64,000 nt of DNA from Terrirhizobium terrae (GTDB lineage: Bacteria; Pseudomonadota; Alphaproteobacteria; Rhizobiales; Rhizobiaceae): assembly GCF_030323265.1 (NCBI RefSeq), contig NZ_CP104992.1, forward strand, positions 3,385,501 to 3,449,500, given 5' to 3'. Of the stretch, positions 16,997 to 27,276 are shown piece by piece; the stretch's first letter is position 1; each line of letters begins with the position of its first letter. Under the pieces are notes generated by a model. The model saw only the letters and a list, made by a program, of their open reading frames with translations. It did no database searches and was not told the origin of the DNA. Position numbers and translations under genes: made by a program.

Positions 16997-17761
16997 ATGA
17001 CCTGGTCGATCGTCGCACGCGATCCGAAGACGGGCCATCTGGGCATTGCCGTCGCCAGCCGCTTCTTCGCGGTTGGCGGCACGGTGCCGCATATCAGGGG
17101 CAGGGTGGGCGCAATCGCCACCCAGGCCTTCGTCAGCCCGCTCTACGGCACCGATGGTCTGAAACTCCTCGAGGAGGGCAGGTCGCCGGACGAAATCATC
17201 GCGACGCTCACCGCCCGCGACGACGGCTATCGCCAACGCCAGATCCACCTGATCGACGCAAACGGCCGCAACGCCGCCTTTACTGGCGAAAAATGCGTCG
17301 ATTGGGCCGGTCATCTGGTGGACGATAACGTCTCCGTTGCCGGCAACATGCTGGCCGGGCCAGAGGTCATTGCCGAGACGCTGCGCGTCTACAAGGACCG
17401 TGCCGCGTCCGGCGCGCCGATGGTCGAGTGCCTGCTTGACGCGATGGATGCGGGCGAGGCGGCCGGTGGCGACAAGCGCGGCCGGCAGTCGGCGGCGATC
17501 GTCATCTACCGCGATCAGGATTACCCCTGGCTGCGCATCCATGCGGATGACCACGCCGAGCCGTTGATTGAACTGCGCAGGCTCTATGCGGTGGCGCAGG
17601 AGCGATATCTCCATGTTGCCGAGACCATGCCGACCCGCGAGAACCCGCATGGCTTGATCGACCGCAGCGTCATCGATCAGAAAATCGCATCTCTCGAAGC
17701 TCTCCGTGACGCGGAAGGCCGCGCCTCCGCATCCTTTGCTACCCCCTGGAAACCACTATGA
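16997..17761 (+). CDS. DUF1028 family protein (putative Ntn-hydrolase fold)
   Basis: The product has 254 residues and starts MTWSIVARDPKTGHLGIAVA, the conserved beginning of DUF1028, where the N-terminal region resembles Ntn hydrolases. Other conserved parts are FFAVGGTVPHIRGRVGAIAT and VDDNVSVAGNMLAGPEV. The biochemical function is not established; homologues often accompany peptide transporters and peptidases. The ATG follows the gammaGT stop by 3 bases, and the TGA overlaps the ATPase start (ATGA), so it is tightly coupled to both. The C-terminal 45 residues (LRRLYAVAQERYLHVAETMP) are helical. Confidence 0.85.
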   Translation: MTWSIVARDPKTGHLGIAVASRFFAVGGTVPHIRGRVGAIATQAFVSPLYGTDGLKLLEEGRSPDEIIATLTARDDGYRQRQIHLIDANGRNAAFTGEKCVDWAGHLVDDNVSVAGNMLAGPEVIAETLRVYKDRAASGAPMVECLLDAMDAGEAAGGDKRGRQSAAIVIYRDQDYPWLRIHADDHAEPLIELRRLYAVAQERYLHVAETMPTRENPHGLIDRSVIDQKIASLEALRDAEGRASASFATPWKPL

Positions 17762-19567
17762 CCCAAGCTCCCGTCCTTTCCGTCAAGAACCTCTCCACCT
17801 CCTTCCTGGTTGACGGCCAATGGAAGAGCGTCGTGCGCAACATGTCCTTCGATGTCGCGCCGGGTGAAACCGTCGCCATCGTCGGTGAGTCCGGCTCCGG
17901 CAAGTCCGTTACCTCGCTGTCGCTGATGCGCCTCCTCAATCCGGCCGCGAGCCGAATCGAGGGCGAGGTCATGTTGAACGGTCGCAATCTTCTCGCTCTT
18001 TCGGAGCAGGAAATGCGGGCGGTGCGCGGCAACGAGGTCTCGATGATCTTCCAGGAGCCGATGACCTCGCTCAATCCGATCTTCACCATCGGTCGGCAGA
18101 TCTCCGAAGTGCTGATCCGCCACAAAGCCATGTCGAAGGCCGAGGCCCGCGCCGAGACGATCCGCCTTCTCGAAAAGGTCCGCATCCCCAATGCCGCCGG
18201 CCGCTTCGACGAATATCCGCATCAGTTCTCCGGCGGCATGCGCCAGCGCGTCATGATCGCGATGGCCTTGGCGTCGCGCCCGAAGCTTTTGATCGCCGAT
18301 GAGCCGACCACGGCACTCGACGTCACCATTCAGGGACAGATCCTCGATCTCATCAAGATACTGCAGGAAGAGGAGGGCATGTCGGTCCTCTTTATCACCC
18401 ATGACATGGGCGTCGTCGCTGAAATCGCCGATCGTACCATCGTCATGTTCCGCGGCGATGAAGTGGAAACCGGCCCGACGGAAGACATCTTCCATCGCGG
18501 CAAGCATCCTTACACGCGCGCTGCTCTCGGCTGTGCCGAAGCTCGGCTCGATGCAGGGCCGCAAGTGGCCGACCCGCTTCCCGGTCCTCGATGCCACGAC
18601 CGGCGAGACTGCCGAGCCGGTCGAAGTTGCCAACACCGTTGCCGGCGGAAAGACGCCGGTCCTGCAGGTGAAGAGCCTCGTCACTCGCTTCCCGATCCGC
18701 TCCGGCCTCCTGTCACGCCAGACCGGTGCCGTGCATGCCGTCGAAAACGTCTCCTTCGATCTCTTCCAGGGCGAAACCCTGTCACTCGTCGGTGAGTCCG
18801 GCTGCGGTAAGTCCACGACCGGCCGCTCTATCATGCGTCTCGTCGAGCCGACCTCGGGCGATGTGTCGCTCGATGGCTATGACGTGATGAAGCTCGACAC
18901 GGTGGCGCTGCGCAACATGCGCAAGTCCGTCCAGATGATCTTCCAGGACCCGTTCTCCTCGCTCAACCCGCGCATGACGGTCGGCACCGCGATTTCAGAA
19001 CCCTTCATCAAGCACAAGCTCGGCACCGCAAAGCAGGCCAAGGACAAGACGGCGGATCTCCTCGAAAAGGTCGGCCTCTCAGCCGAAATGGCGAGCCGCT
19101 ACCCGCACGAATTCTCCGGCGGCCAGCGCCAGCGTATCGCCATTGCCCGTGCGCTCGCACTCGACCCGAAGGTGATCGTCGCGGATGAAAGCGTCTCCGC
19201 GCTCGACGTGTCGATCAAGGCGCAGGTCTGCAACCTGCTTCTCGATCTGCAGCAGAGCCTGAACCTCGCCTTCCTGTTCATTTCCCATGACATGGCCGTC
19301 GTCGAGCGCGTCAGCCATCGCGTTGCCGTCATGTATCTCGGAGAGATCGTCGAGATCGGCCCGCGACAGGCTGTCTTCGACAATCCGCAGCATCCCTATA
19401 CGAAGAAGCTAATGTCGGCGGTGCCGGTGCCGGACCCGTCGCGCCGTGGCATCCGCCGAGGTATTTCCAACGACGAGTTGAAGAGCCCTGTGCGCGGCAT
19501 GGATTACCAGCCGCCGAAGCGGGAATACCGCGAAGTTTCGCCAGGCCACATGGTCCAGGTGGCGTAA
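17758..19567 (+). CDS. Tandem-domain peptide ABC ATPase (GsiA-like), frameshifted between domains
   Basis: The corrected product is about 603 residues with two complete ABC domains, as in GsiA (glutathione importer ATPase). Domain 1: Walker A GESGSGKS at about 43-50, signature FSGGMRQRVMIAMAL, Walker B LLIADEPTTALDV. Domain 2: GESGCGKST at about 344, FSGGQRQRIAIARAL, VIVADESVSALDV. The frame breaks at about 18514-18520, where a GC pair is missing from a GCGCGC repeat and HPYTRALLSAVPKLG is interrupted. In domain 2 Walker B reads DES rather than DEP, which also occurs in normal homologues. It powers the two permeases and is the last gene of the run. Confidence 0.9.
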
Positions 19568-19573
19568 CACGAG

Positions 19574-19600
19574 AAAGCCGGCAATCGCGCCGGCTTTTTT
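19574..19600 (+). terminator. Rho-independent terminator of the peptide transporter operon
   Basis: AAAGCCGGC pairs with GCCGGCTTT around AATCGC, followed by a run of T. It starts 7 bases after the ATPase stop and lies just before the convergent radC. Confidence 0.9.
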
Positions 19601-19606
19601 GTTCCC

Positions 19607-20425
19607 TCAGATCAGCCTCAGCCCCTTGAGGCTGGCATGGCCGTCCTTGCCGATGATGATGTGATCGTGGACGGTGATGCCAAGTGGCTTCGCCGTATCG
19701 ACGATCGTCTTCGTCATGTCGATATCTGCGCGTGACGGTGTCGGGTCGCCGCTTGGGTGATTGTGGACGAGGATGATGGCGGTTGCGGAAAGCTCAAGCG
19801 CCCGTCGCACCACTTCACGCGGATAGACCGGCGTATGATCGACCGTGCCCTTGCTCTGCACTTCGTCGGCGATCAGCGCATTGCGCTTGTCGAGAAAGAG
19901 AATGCGGAACTGCTCGCGGGACTCGTAGGCCATCGCCGCGTGGCAGTAGTCGATGACCGACGACCATGAGGAAAGGACCTGCTTTTCCCGCAACTCGCTT
20001 TTCAGGGTGCGCTGTCCGACGGTGGCAACGAGCTTGAGATCCAAAGCGACGTTTTCGCCGATCCCCTTCACTTCCTGCAGCAGGCCGATCGGTGCGCCAA
20101 AAACGCCGGCAAGCGAGCCGAAGCGGGCAAGCAGTGCCTTGGCCAGCGGTTTCGTATCGCGCCGGGGGATGGAGCGGAACAGCAGGAGTTCGAGGATTTC
20201 GTAGTCGGCGAGTGAGGTGTCGCCATGGTCGCGATACTTCTCCCGAAGCCGCTCGCGATGGCCGTGGTAATGCTCGGCGCTTTCGGTCGGCCCGCTTGGC
20301 CTCAGCGAGACCCGTCGTGCCGGCTGCTCGGCGAAATAGGCGCGTTCATCGGGAAACAGATCATCAAGCGCCGCATCCTCGGCTGGTTCATTTGAATCGG
20401 GCGAGGATGCGGGACGCTTGTTCAT
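19607..20425 (-). CDS. radC: RadC family JAMM-domain protein
   Basis: The product has 272 residues. The C-terminal JAMM/MPN metalloprotease-like motif is intact: ILVHNHPSGDPTPSRADID, with the two zinc-ligand histidines and the aspartate. An N-terminal helix-hairpin-helix region contains EVKGIGENVALDLKL. The biochemical role of RadC is unsettled; the old link to recombinational repair has been withdrawn for E. coli. The first 60 residues are acidic and proline-rich, as in other rhizobial copies. Its ATG overlaps the map stop (ATGA), so it is translated with map. Confidence 0.92.
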   Translation of the reverse strand: MNKRPASSPDSNEPAEDAALDDLFPDERAYFAEQPARRVSLRPSGPTESAEHYHGHRERLREKYRDHGDTSLADYEILELLLFRSIPRRDTKPLAKALLARFGSLAGVFGAPIGLLQEVKGIGENVALDLKLVATVGQRTLKSELREKQVLSSWSSVIDYCHAAMAYESREQFRILFLDKRNALIADEVQSKGTVDHTPVYPREVVRRALELSATAIILVHNHPSGDPTPSRADIDMTKTIVDTAKPLGITVHDHIIIGKDGHASLKGLRLI

Positions 20426-21266
20426 CGATCAGCCTTTGAGTGGCGGAAGGCCTGGACGGTCGAAACCGCCGGGGAAAGGGTGAAGATCTCGCATCCGGTG
20501 GCGGTAACGCCGACCGCATGCTCGTATTGGGCCGAGAGCGACCGGTCGCGGGTAACCGCGGTCCAGCCGTCGGAAAGCACCTTCACATGCGGCTTGCCGA
20601 GATTGATCATCGGCTCGATGGTGAAGATCATGCCTTCCTTCAGTTCCGGACCTTCGTCCGCACGGCCGTAATGCAGGATGTTCGGCGAGTCGTGGAACAG
20701 GCGGCCGACGCCATGGCCGCAGAAATCACGCACGACCGAGCAACGCTCGGCTTCCGCATAGGTCTGGATCGCTTCGCCGATTGCGCCGGTGCGCACACCC
20801 GGTTTGACGACTGCAATGCCGCGCAGGAGGCACTCATAGGTGACTTCCATCAGCCGTTCGGCGGCGCGCTTCACCTGACCTACCGGGTACATGCGGCTTG
20901 AATCGCCATGCCAACCGTCGAGGATATAGGTCACGTCGATGTTGACGATGTCACCGTCGCGCAGCGGCTTGTCGTCGGGCATGCCGTGGCAGACGACGTG
21001 GTTGATCGAGGTGCAGACGGAATATTTGTAGCCGCGATAGTTCAGCGTTGCCGGCAGCGCGCCGTGATCCATGCCGAATTCGAAGACGAAACGGTCGATC
21101 GCGCTGGTCGTGATGCCCGGCTGGACGATCGAGGCCAATTCGTCGAGGCAGCGCGCCGTCAAAAGGCAGGCCTTGCGCATGCCGGCAAAATCCTCGGTCG
21201 TATCGTAGAGGCGGATAGCACCCGTATTTTTAAGGGGGCGGAAACCGCCTCGATGTAATTGACCAT
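20422..21266 (-). CDS. map: Methionine aminopeptidase type I, frameshifted near start
   Basis: Map removes the initiator methionine from nascent proteins and is normally essential. From the ATG at 21264-21266 it reads MVNYIEAVSAPLK. One missing A in the run at about 21226-21231 must be restored to continue NTGAIRLYDTTEDFAG, for about 281 residues. The metal-binding residues of the pita-bread fold are visible in DIVNIDVTYILDGWHGDSSR, CGHGVGRLFHDSPNI, EGMIFTIEPMI and the C-terminal YEHAVGVT. The uncorrected frame would start at 21294 with an implausible leader. It shares an operon with radC. Confidence 0.93.
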
Positions 21267-21348
21267 GATATTTCTCTCTCAACTCCCCGTTCATAATGCA
21301 GCAGGGCGCCGTTCGTCCATGCCGTTCAGCGGTTTGAGGCCGGTTTCC

Positions 21349-22056
21349 TCAGTCCGGATTGATCATCTGTATAAGCTTGGCCGGCTCTATGGCGTCCTTC
21401 GTAACCCGGCACGCCACCGCATAGGCCTCGACGCCGCGTTCTCGGGCGCGCTCGAAGGCGACTGCATAGAAAGGGTCGAGATCGGCGCAGATTGAGAACC
21501 GGTCGCAATCCGCCCGCTGGATCAGATAGATCATCGCCGCCCGGTGACCGGCCGCCGCCATGTCACCCAGTTCCTCCAGATGCTTGGCGCCGCGCTTGGT
21601 CACGGTATCGGGGAATTCCGCCAGTTTCGGTGTGCGGCTGAAATGGACGTTTTTCACCTCGACATAGGCGTCCGGCAGCCCGCCCTGTCTGAGCAGGAAG
21701 TCGATGCGCGAATTGCGCCCGTATTTCTGTTCGCGCAGGATCGTGCCGTAACCGCCGAGGCTTGGCAGAAGGCCGGTGCGGATCGCCTCTTCCGCAAGCC
21801 GGTTCGGCAGGCCCGTATTGACGCCGACCATCTCGCCATCCGCCTCGATCATCTCGAAGACATATCGGTATTTGCGGGTCGGCGCATCGTGCTGGGAGAG
21901 CCATATGCGCGAGCCCGGCGTCGTCAATCCGCGCATCGATCCGGTATTGGGGCAGAAGCCGGTGATCGGCGTTCCGTCTTCCAACACGGCATCGAACAGG
22001 AAGCGCTTGTAGCGCTGCACCAGCGTGGCGGAAACGAGAGGCGGATCGAATTGCAA
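21349..22056 (-). CDS. sfsA: SfsA family DNA-binding protein/nuclease
   Basis: The product has 235 residues with the SfsA signatures: LVQRYKRFLFDAVLEDG near the start, HCPNTGSM-like FCPNTGSMRG, VGVNTGLPNRLAEEAI, and RIDFLLRQGGLPDAYVEVKN. The last resembles a PD-(D/E)XK nuclease core (D, then EVK). SfsA was named for sugar fermentation stimulation in E. coli and binds DNA; its true activity is not settled. It ends 82 bases before map on the same strand and probably precedes map and radC in one transcript. Confidence 0.92.
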   Translation of the reverse strand: MQFDPPLVSATLVQRYKRFLFDAVLEDGTPITGFCPNTGSMRGLTTPGSRIWLSQHDAPTRKYRYVFEMIEADGEMVGVNTGLPNRLAEEAIRTGLLPSLGGYGTILREQKYGRNSRIDFLLRQGGLPDAYVEVKNVHFSRTPKLAEFPDTVTKRGAKHLEELGDMAAAGHRAAMIYLIQRADCDRFSICADLDPFYAVAFERARERGVEAYAVACRVTKDAIEPAKLIQMINPD

Positions 22057-22070
22057 AGGGCAGGCTTTCG

Positions 22071-23924
22071 TCAGGCGCGCGTCAGAACATAGGTGCCGGG
22101 CGCGTCACCGAGTGGTGGTACGGCCTTGCTACCCGGCTTGCGCGCCGGAACGCGCTCGGGATCTCTCGCAGCCACCCATTCCTGCCAATGCGGCCACCAG
22201 GAACCGGGCTCTTCAGTTGCGCCCTCCAGCCAGCCATCCAGCGTTTCCGCTGCCGCCCCGTTCGTCCAGTAGCGATATTTCTTCCGGCTCGGCGGATTGA
22301 CGACGCCGGCGATATGGCCGGAACCGGACAGCACGAATTCGACAGGCCCGCCAAAAAATCCGTTGCCGTGATAGACCGAACGCGCAGGCGCGATATGGTC
22401 CTCGCGCGTGGCGAGATTGTAGACCGGCACCTTGATGTCACGGAGATCGATCGTCTTGCCGCCGAGCTGCATCTCGCCGGCGCTCAGCGCATTGTCGAGA
22501 TAGCAGTTGCGTAGGTAATAGGCGTGGTTGGCGGCCGCGACGCGGGTCAGATCGGAATTCCAGTAGAGCAGGTCGAAGGGCAGGGGCTCCTTGCCCCTCA
22601 GATAGTTGTTGACCATGTAGGGCCAGATCAGCTCCGAGGAACGCAGCAGATTGAAGGCTGCCGCCATCTGCGGCGCGCCGAGATAGCCGCTCGCCTTCAT
22701 CTGCTTCTCTATTGCCGCGATCTGCTCCTCGTCGACAAAAACCTTGAGGTCGCCGGCCTGGGTGAAATCTACCTGCGCGGTGAGGAAGGTCGCCGATGCG
22801 ATCCGCTTGTCCTTTGTCTGTGCGTGGAGTGCTAGCGTTGCGGCAAGCAATGTCCCGCCGACGCAATAGCCGATGGCGTTTACCTGCTTCTCGCCAGTCG
22901 ACTTGGTGGCCGTATCGAGCGCGAATTCGATGCCCTCATGAATATAGGCCTCCCAATCCTTTGTCGCATGACTGCTGTCCGGATTGACCCAGGACACCAC
23001 GAAGACGGTATGTCCCTGGTCGACGCACCATTTGATAAAACTCTTTTCCGGCGTCAGGTCGAGAATGTAGAACTTGTTGATCCACGGCGGGATCATCACG
23101 AGCGGCCGCTTCAGCACAGTCTCCGTAGAGGGTTCATACTGGAGGATTTCGCAGAGTTCGTTGCGGGCGACGACTTTTCCGGGCGTCATCGCAAGATCTG
23201 ACCCAATGGCGAAGTGATTCACGTCGGTCTGGCGCATCTTGAGATGTCCGCCGCCGGCCATGATGTCTTCCGCCAGCATCTTCATGCCCGTGACAAGGTT
23301 CATTCCATTGCTCGACACGGTCTCGCGATAGACCTCCGGGTTCGTCACCGCGAAATTGGCGGGCGACAGCGCCGCCGTGATCTGCCGGACGTAGAAACGA
23401 GCCTTGTATTTGGTGATCTCGTCCAGCCCGTCCGCCTGGGTGATCAGAGCATCGGCCCAGGATGAGCTTGCCTGATAAACCTGGCGCAGAAAGGAGAAAA
23501 ATGGATTGGCGAACCAGTCCGGATCGGCAAAGCGGCGATCCTTGTTCTGCGTCGCCTCATTTTTCACCGCATCCGCATCGCCCGCGACCTGCTGCGCCGT
23601 CCTTGCCCAGATTTCGAAATAGCGGGTAAGAAGCAGCGTCTGCGCCTCGAGCGTCCGTTTCGGATCGGACATCCAGTATTCGGTCAGGGCGGACATCGTC
23701 CTGATGAAGTCACCGATCGGCGCCGAGAAGGCATCGGCCTCGATCTCGCCGCGCTCACGCGGCTGAAGCCATTCGGAGGCGGCGCGGCCGAGATTCTCCA
23801 TCGCCCGCGCGACATTCATCGTCAGGGACTGCGGGTCCTTGATGAAATAAGCCTCGAAGAAGGCAGGATCGAAGCCCGGAAAATCCTGCCCGGCGGGCCC
23901 GTGATCGTCGGACTTGTGCGCCAA
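22071..23924 (-). CDS. phaC: Class I poly(3-hydroxyalkanoate) synthase
   Basis: PhaC polymerises (R)-3-hydroxyacyl-CoA into storage granules. The lipase-like box with the catalytic cysteine is NAIGYCVGGTLLA, with Cys at about residue 354. The catalytic aspartate region is VYNLATREDHIAPARSVYHG and the histidine is in GSGHIAGVVNPP. The N-terminal domain has WFANPFFSFLRQVYQ, as in class I enzymes. I choose a TTG at 23924 because GGGAGG lies just upstream; an in-frame ATG at 23942 would add 6 residues. The product is about 617 residues. The frame stays open further upstream to 24617, but that stretch is antisense to a lipoprotein gene. No phaA or phaB is nearby. Confidence 0.93.
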   Translation of the reverse strand: MAHKSDDHGPAGQDFPGFDPAFFEAYFIKDPQSLTMNVARAMENLGRAASEWLQPRERGEIEADAFSAPIGDFIRTMSALTEYWMSDPKRTLEAQTLLLTRYFEIWARTAQQVAGDADAVKNEATQNKDRRFADPDWFANPFFSFLRQVYQASSSWADALITQADGLDEITKYKARFYVRQITAALSPANFAVTNPEVYRETVSSNGMNLVTGMKMLAEDIMAGGGHLKMRQTDVNHFAIGSDLAMTPGKVVARNELCEILQYEPSTETVLKRPLVMIPPWINKFYILDLTPEKSFIKWCVDQGHTVFVVSWVNPDSSHATKDWEAYIHEGIEFALDTATKSTGEKQVNAIGYCVGGTLLAATLALHAQTKDKRIASATFLTAQVDFTQAGDLKVFVDEEQIAAIEKQMKASGYLGAPQMAAAFNLLRSSELIWPYMVNNYLRGKEPLPFDLLYWNSDLTRVAAANHAYYLRNCYLDNALSAGEMQLGGKTIDLRDIKVPVYNLATREDHIAPARSVYHGNGFFGGPVEFVLSGSGHIAGVVNPPSRKKYRYWTNGAAAETLDGWLEGATEEPGSWWPHWQEWVAARDPERVPARKPGSKAVPPLGDAPGTYVLTRA

Positions 23925-24074
23925 ACGCAGCCTCCCGTGCATGACCGTTGTTTTCGTTTGTACATCGGGCCCGAAAGCGAATACAAGTGCCCGACTGGCC
24001 GACCGCAATCGGCGACCGATAAGGCGCCGCTGAAACGCGGCCCAAATGCAGCTGAGACGGAGTGGGGCAGGGTT

Positions 24075-24488
24075 ATGGGAATTGTAAGGCAAGCGATCAG
24101 ATGCGCGACCGTTCTGGCACCGCTGGCGGCGCTTCCTCTGCTCGCCTCCTGCAACAGCCAGAGTTTCGCGCTGGACGACGGTATCCCCAACACCGCGCCT
24201 CCTGCCGTCATCACTCAGTCGTCGAATGAACCGGCACCGCATCCGCTGACGCGGAAGAACACCGGAACCTATCCGACCTTCGATCGCACGCTCACCGCTG
24301 CCAACGAGCAGATCGAGGATGCGGATTACGAAAAGACCGAGCCGCGTATGGCAGCTCTGGCTAAGGCGCGCAAAGCGGGTTCGATGTCCGAAGCCGAGTA
24401 CCAGCGCCGCGTGGCGGAATATCGCAAGCTCGCGGCCGATCACGGCACCGATGCCCAGACGAATATTTCCAAGCAGCCGCAGCAATAG
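24075..24488 (+). CDS. Putative lipoprotein
   Basis: The product has 137 residues. A signal peptide with lipobox LLASC puts the lipidated cysteine at position 26. The mature part is hydrophilic and ends in a helical segment with SMSEAEYQRRVAEYRKLAAD, which resembles the SHOCT-type short C-terminal domain of oligomerising proteins. It is divergent from phaC across about 150 bases. Rhizobial homologues are hypothetical lipoproteins. The ATG at 24075 is used because it starts the signal peptide. Confidence 0.8.
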   Translation: MGIVRQAIRCATVLAPLAALPLLASCNSQSFALDDGIPNTAPPAVITQSSNEPAPHPLTRKNTGTYPTFDRTLTAANEQIEDADYEKTEPRMAALAKARKAGSMSEAEYQRRVAEYRKLAADHGTDAQTNISKQPQQ

Positions 24489-24615
24489 GCAGCCCGATAT
24501 CGGCGCTAAATGCACTTGCCTTTCGCGCTGATTGGCCGCAAACCGAATCTGGCCTAAAATGCGCCGCGAAGCAGCAGGATGAGGCTTGCTTCGTATCTTT
24601 ATCTCGAGGAACACC

Positions 24616-25833
24616 ATGGAAGAGTTTCATAAAGTCCGGCGTCTGCCGCCCTACGTTTTCGAACAGGTCAACCGTTTGAAGGCGAGCGCGCGAGCGGGTG
24701 GCGCGGACATTATCGATCTCGGCATGGGAAATCCCGATCTTCCGACGCCGAAGGCGATCGTCGACAAGCTGTGCGAAGTGGTCCAGGACCCGCGCACCCA
24801 TCGCTATTCGTCCTCCAAGGGCATTCCCGGCCTGCGCCGCGCCCAGGCCGCCTATTACGCGCGCCGTTTCGGCGTGAAACTGAACCCGGATACGCAGGTC
24901 GTCGCAACGCTCGGCTCCAAGGAAGGATTCGCCAACATGGCGCAGGCGATTACCGCGCCCGGCGACGTCATTCTTTGCCCAAACCCCACCTATCCTATCC
25001 ATGCCTTCGGCTTCCTGATGGCGGGCGGCGTGATCCGCTCCATGTCGGTCGAGCCGGATGAAAGCTTCTTTCCGCCGCTCGAGCGTGCGGTCAAGCATTC
25101 GATCCCGAAGCCGCTGGCGCTGATCCTCAACTATCCGTCCAACCCGACGGCCTATGTGGCAACGCTCGATTTCTACAAGGACGTCATCGCGTTCGCGAAG
25201 AAGCACGACATCATCGTGCTTTCCGATCTGGCCTATTCGGAAATCTACTTCGACGACACCCCGCCACCGTCCGTGCTGGAAGTGCCGGGCGCGATGGAAG
25301 TCTGCGTCGAGTTCACCTCCATGTCGAAGACCTTCTCCATGCCAGGCTGGCGCATGGGCTTCGCGGTCGGCAACGAACGGCTGATTGCCGCGCTGACCCG
25401 CGTGAAATCCTATCTGGATTACGGCGCCTTCACGCCGATCCAGGTGGCTGCGACACATGCGCTGAATGGTGACGGTTCCGACATCGCGGAAGTCCGCAAT
25501 GTCTACAAGCGTCGTCGCGATGTCATGGTCGACACGTTCGGCAAGGCAGGCTTCGAAGTTCCGCCGCCGGCTGCGACCATGTTCGCCTGGGCGAAGATTC
25601 CGGAAAAGTTCCGCCATCTCGGCTCGCTCGAATTCTCAAAGCTTCTTGTCGAGAAGGCAGATGTCGCGGTCGCTCCGGGCATAGGCTTCGGTGAGATGGG
25701 CGACGAGTACGTCCGTCTGGCGCTCGTCGAGAACGAGCACCGCATCCGCCAGGCAGCGCGCAACATCAAGAAGTTCTTCTCGACCGCCGACGACACGATG
25801 CACAACGTCATTTCGTTGAACACCCGTCGCTGA
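24616..25833 (+). CDS. Class I/II PLP aminotransferase (AlaC / LL-DAP-type)
   Basis: The 405-residue fold-type I aminotransferase contains IDLGMGNPDLPTPKAIVDKL at its N terminus, the cofactor-contact NYPSNPTAYVAT, and the PLP-binding lysine in SMSKTFSMPGWRMGF at about residue 238. It closely resembles proteins annotated as LL-diaminopimelate aminotransferase or alanine transaminase AlaC; the substrate cannot be decided from sequence. It lies 61 bases upstream of hom, so a role in amino acids of the aspartate family is reasonable. The start ATG at 24616 follows CGAGGAA. Confidence 0.88.
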   Translation: MEEFHKVRRLPPYVFEQVNRLKASARAGGADIIDLGMGNPDLPTPKAIVDKLCEVVQDPRTHRYSSSKGIPGLRRAQAAYYARRFGVKLNPDTQVVATLGSKEGFANMAQAITAPGDVILCPNPTYPIHAFGFLMAGGVIRSMSVEPDESFFPPLERAVKHSIPKPLALILNYPSNPTAYVATLDFYKDVIAFAKKHDIIVLSDLAYSEIYFDDTPPPSVLEVPGAMEVCVEFTSMSKTFSMPGWRMGFAVGNERLIAALTRVKSYLDYGAFTPIQVAATHALNGDGSDIAEVRNVYKRRRDVMVDTFGKAGFEVPPPAATMFAWAKIPEKFRHLGSLEFSKLLVEKADVAVAPGIGFGEMGDEYVRLALVENEHRIRQAARNIKKFFSTADDTMHNVISLNTRR

Positions 25834-25894
25834 CCTCGAGACCTCCTGGGCGGCCCGTTCGTGGCCGCCTTCATCAAACATCGGGAATGCCAGA

Positions 25895-27214
25895 ATGACA
25901 GACGCCCTCAAAGTCGGCATTGCGGGTCTTGGTACCGTGGGTGCCTCGCTCGTCAAGATCATCCAGAGCCGTGCCAGCGAACTGGCCACGACATGCGGGC
26001 GCCCGATCGAGATTACGGCCATCACCGCCCGCGACCGCAGCCGCGACCGCGGTTTCGACATGTCCGGCATGGCATGGTTCGACACGCCGGAAAAGCTCGC
26101 CGCCGAAGCCGAAATCGACGTTTTCGTCGAGCTGGTGGGCGGAGCGAACGGTGCGGCGGCAGACTCTGTCCGCACTGCGCTGCAGCGCGGTCTCCATGTG
26201 GTGACCGCCAATAAGGCGCTGCTCGCGGCCTCCGGCGTCGAGCTGGCGAAAATCGCTGAAGAGAAGGGCGCCCTGCTCAACTTCGAAGCGGCTGTCGCTG
26301 GAGGCATTCCGGTCATCAAGGCGCTGCGTGAATCCCTGACGGGCAACACGATCTCGCGCGTCTACGGCATCATGAACGGCACCTGCAACTACATCCTCAC
26401 CAAGATGGAGAAGGAAGGCCTGTCCTTCGCCGAGTGCCTCAAGGAAGCGCAGCGCCTCGGCTATGCCGAAGCCGACCCGGCCTTCGATATCGAGGGCAAT
26501 GATACCGCCCACAAGCTCGCCATCCTTACCACGCTCGCTTTCGGCACCAAGATCGCGGCGGACGAGATCTATCTGGAAGGCATCACCAACATCTCGATCG
26601 ACGATATCCATGCGGCGGCCGATCTCGGCTATCGCATCAAGCTGCTCGGCGTCGCCCAGCGCACCGAAAGCGGCATCGAACAGCGCGTTCATCCGACCAT
26701 GGTGCCGCATGATAGCGTCATCGCCCAGGTCGATGGCGTGACGAATGCCGTGGCGATCGAATCGGACATTCTCGGCGAACTGCTGATGGTCGGTCCCGGT
26801 GCAGGCGGCAATGCGACGGCTTCGGCCGTGCTTGGAGACATTGCCGACATCGCCAAGAGCCAGCCCGGCGCCCAGCGCGTGCCCGTTCTAGGGATGCCGG
26901 CCGCCGCGCTTACCGATTATCGCCGTGCCCGCATGCGCAGCCACGAGGGCGGTTACTTCATCCGCCTGACGGTTGCCGACAAGGCCGGCGTGTTTGCCAG
27001 TGTCGCGACCCGCATGGCCGAAAACGCCATCTCGCTGGAGTCGATCGTGCAGCGCGCCAAGCCGGCGGAAGCCAATAGCGACAAGACCATCATCCTGGTC
27101 ACGCACGCGACGACTGAGGCGGCGATCCGCAAGGCCGTCGACGCGATCAAGCAGGAGACCTATCTGGTCGGCGAACCGCAGGTCATCCGTATCGAGCGCC
27201 CGAAGGCATTCTGA
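25895..27214 (+). CDS. hom: Homoserine dehydrogenase
   Basis: It reduces aspartate semialdehyde to homoserine for threonine and methionine synthesis. The product has 439 residues. The NAD(P)-binding motif is GIAGLGTVGASLVKI at residues 8-22. The catalytic domain shows AAVAGGIPVIKALRESLTGN and MNGTCNYILTKME. A C-terminal ACT domain (from about 350, GGYFIRLTVADKAGVFASVA) is the site of threonine feedback. It is followed by a 13-base-pair hairpin. Confidence 0.96.
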   Translation: MTDALKVGIAGLGTVGASLVKIIQSRASELATTCGRPIEITAITARDRSRDRGFDMSGMAWFDTPEKLAAEAEIDVFVELVGGANGAAADSVRTALQRGLHVVTANKALLAASGVELAKIAEEKGALLNFEAAVAGGIPVIKALRESLTGNTISRVYGIMNGTCNYILTKMEKEGLSFAECLKEAQRLGYAEADPAFDIEGNDTAHKLAILTTLAFGTKIAADEIYLEGITNISIDDIHAAADLGYRIKLLGVAQRTESGIEQRVHPTMVPHDSVIAQVDGVTNAVAIESDILGELLMVGPGAGGNATASAVLGDIADIAKSQPGAQRVPVLGMPAAALTDYRRARMRSHEGGYFIRLTVADKAGVFASVATRMAENAISLESIVQRAKPAEANSDKTIILVTHATTEAAIRKAVDAIKQETYLVGEPQVIRIERPKAF

Positions 27215-27244
27215 TCTCCTGCACTTTAGCGCCCTCAACTCATA

Positions 27245-27276
27245 CGCCCCGGAAGTCACGATAGACTTTCGGGGCG
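27245..27276 (+). terminator. Hairpin, probable terminator of hom
   Basis: CGCCCCGGAAGTC pairs with GACTTTCGGGGCG (one G-U pair) around ACGATA. There is no proper T tract, so termination may be inefficient. Confidence 0.55.

Noticed and set aside
22071..24617. An 848-residue open frame containing phaC
   Set aside because: The first 230 residues are antisense to the lipoprotein gene and have no family similarity; class I PhaC is about 600-620 residues and a GGGAGG precedes the TTG at 23924.
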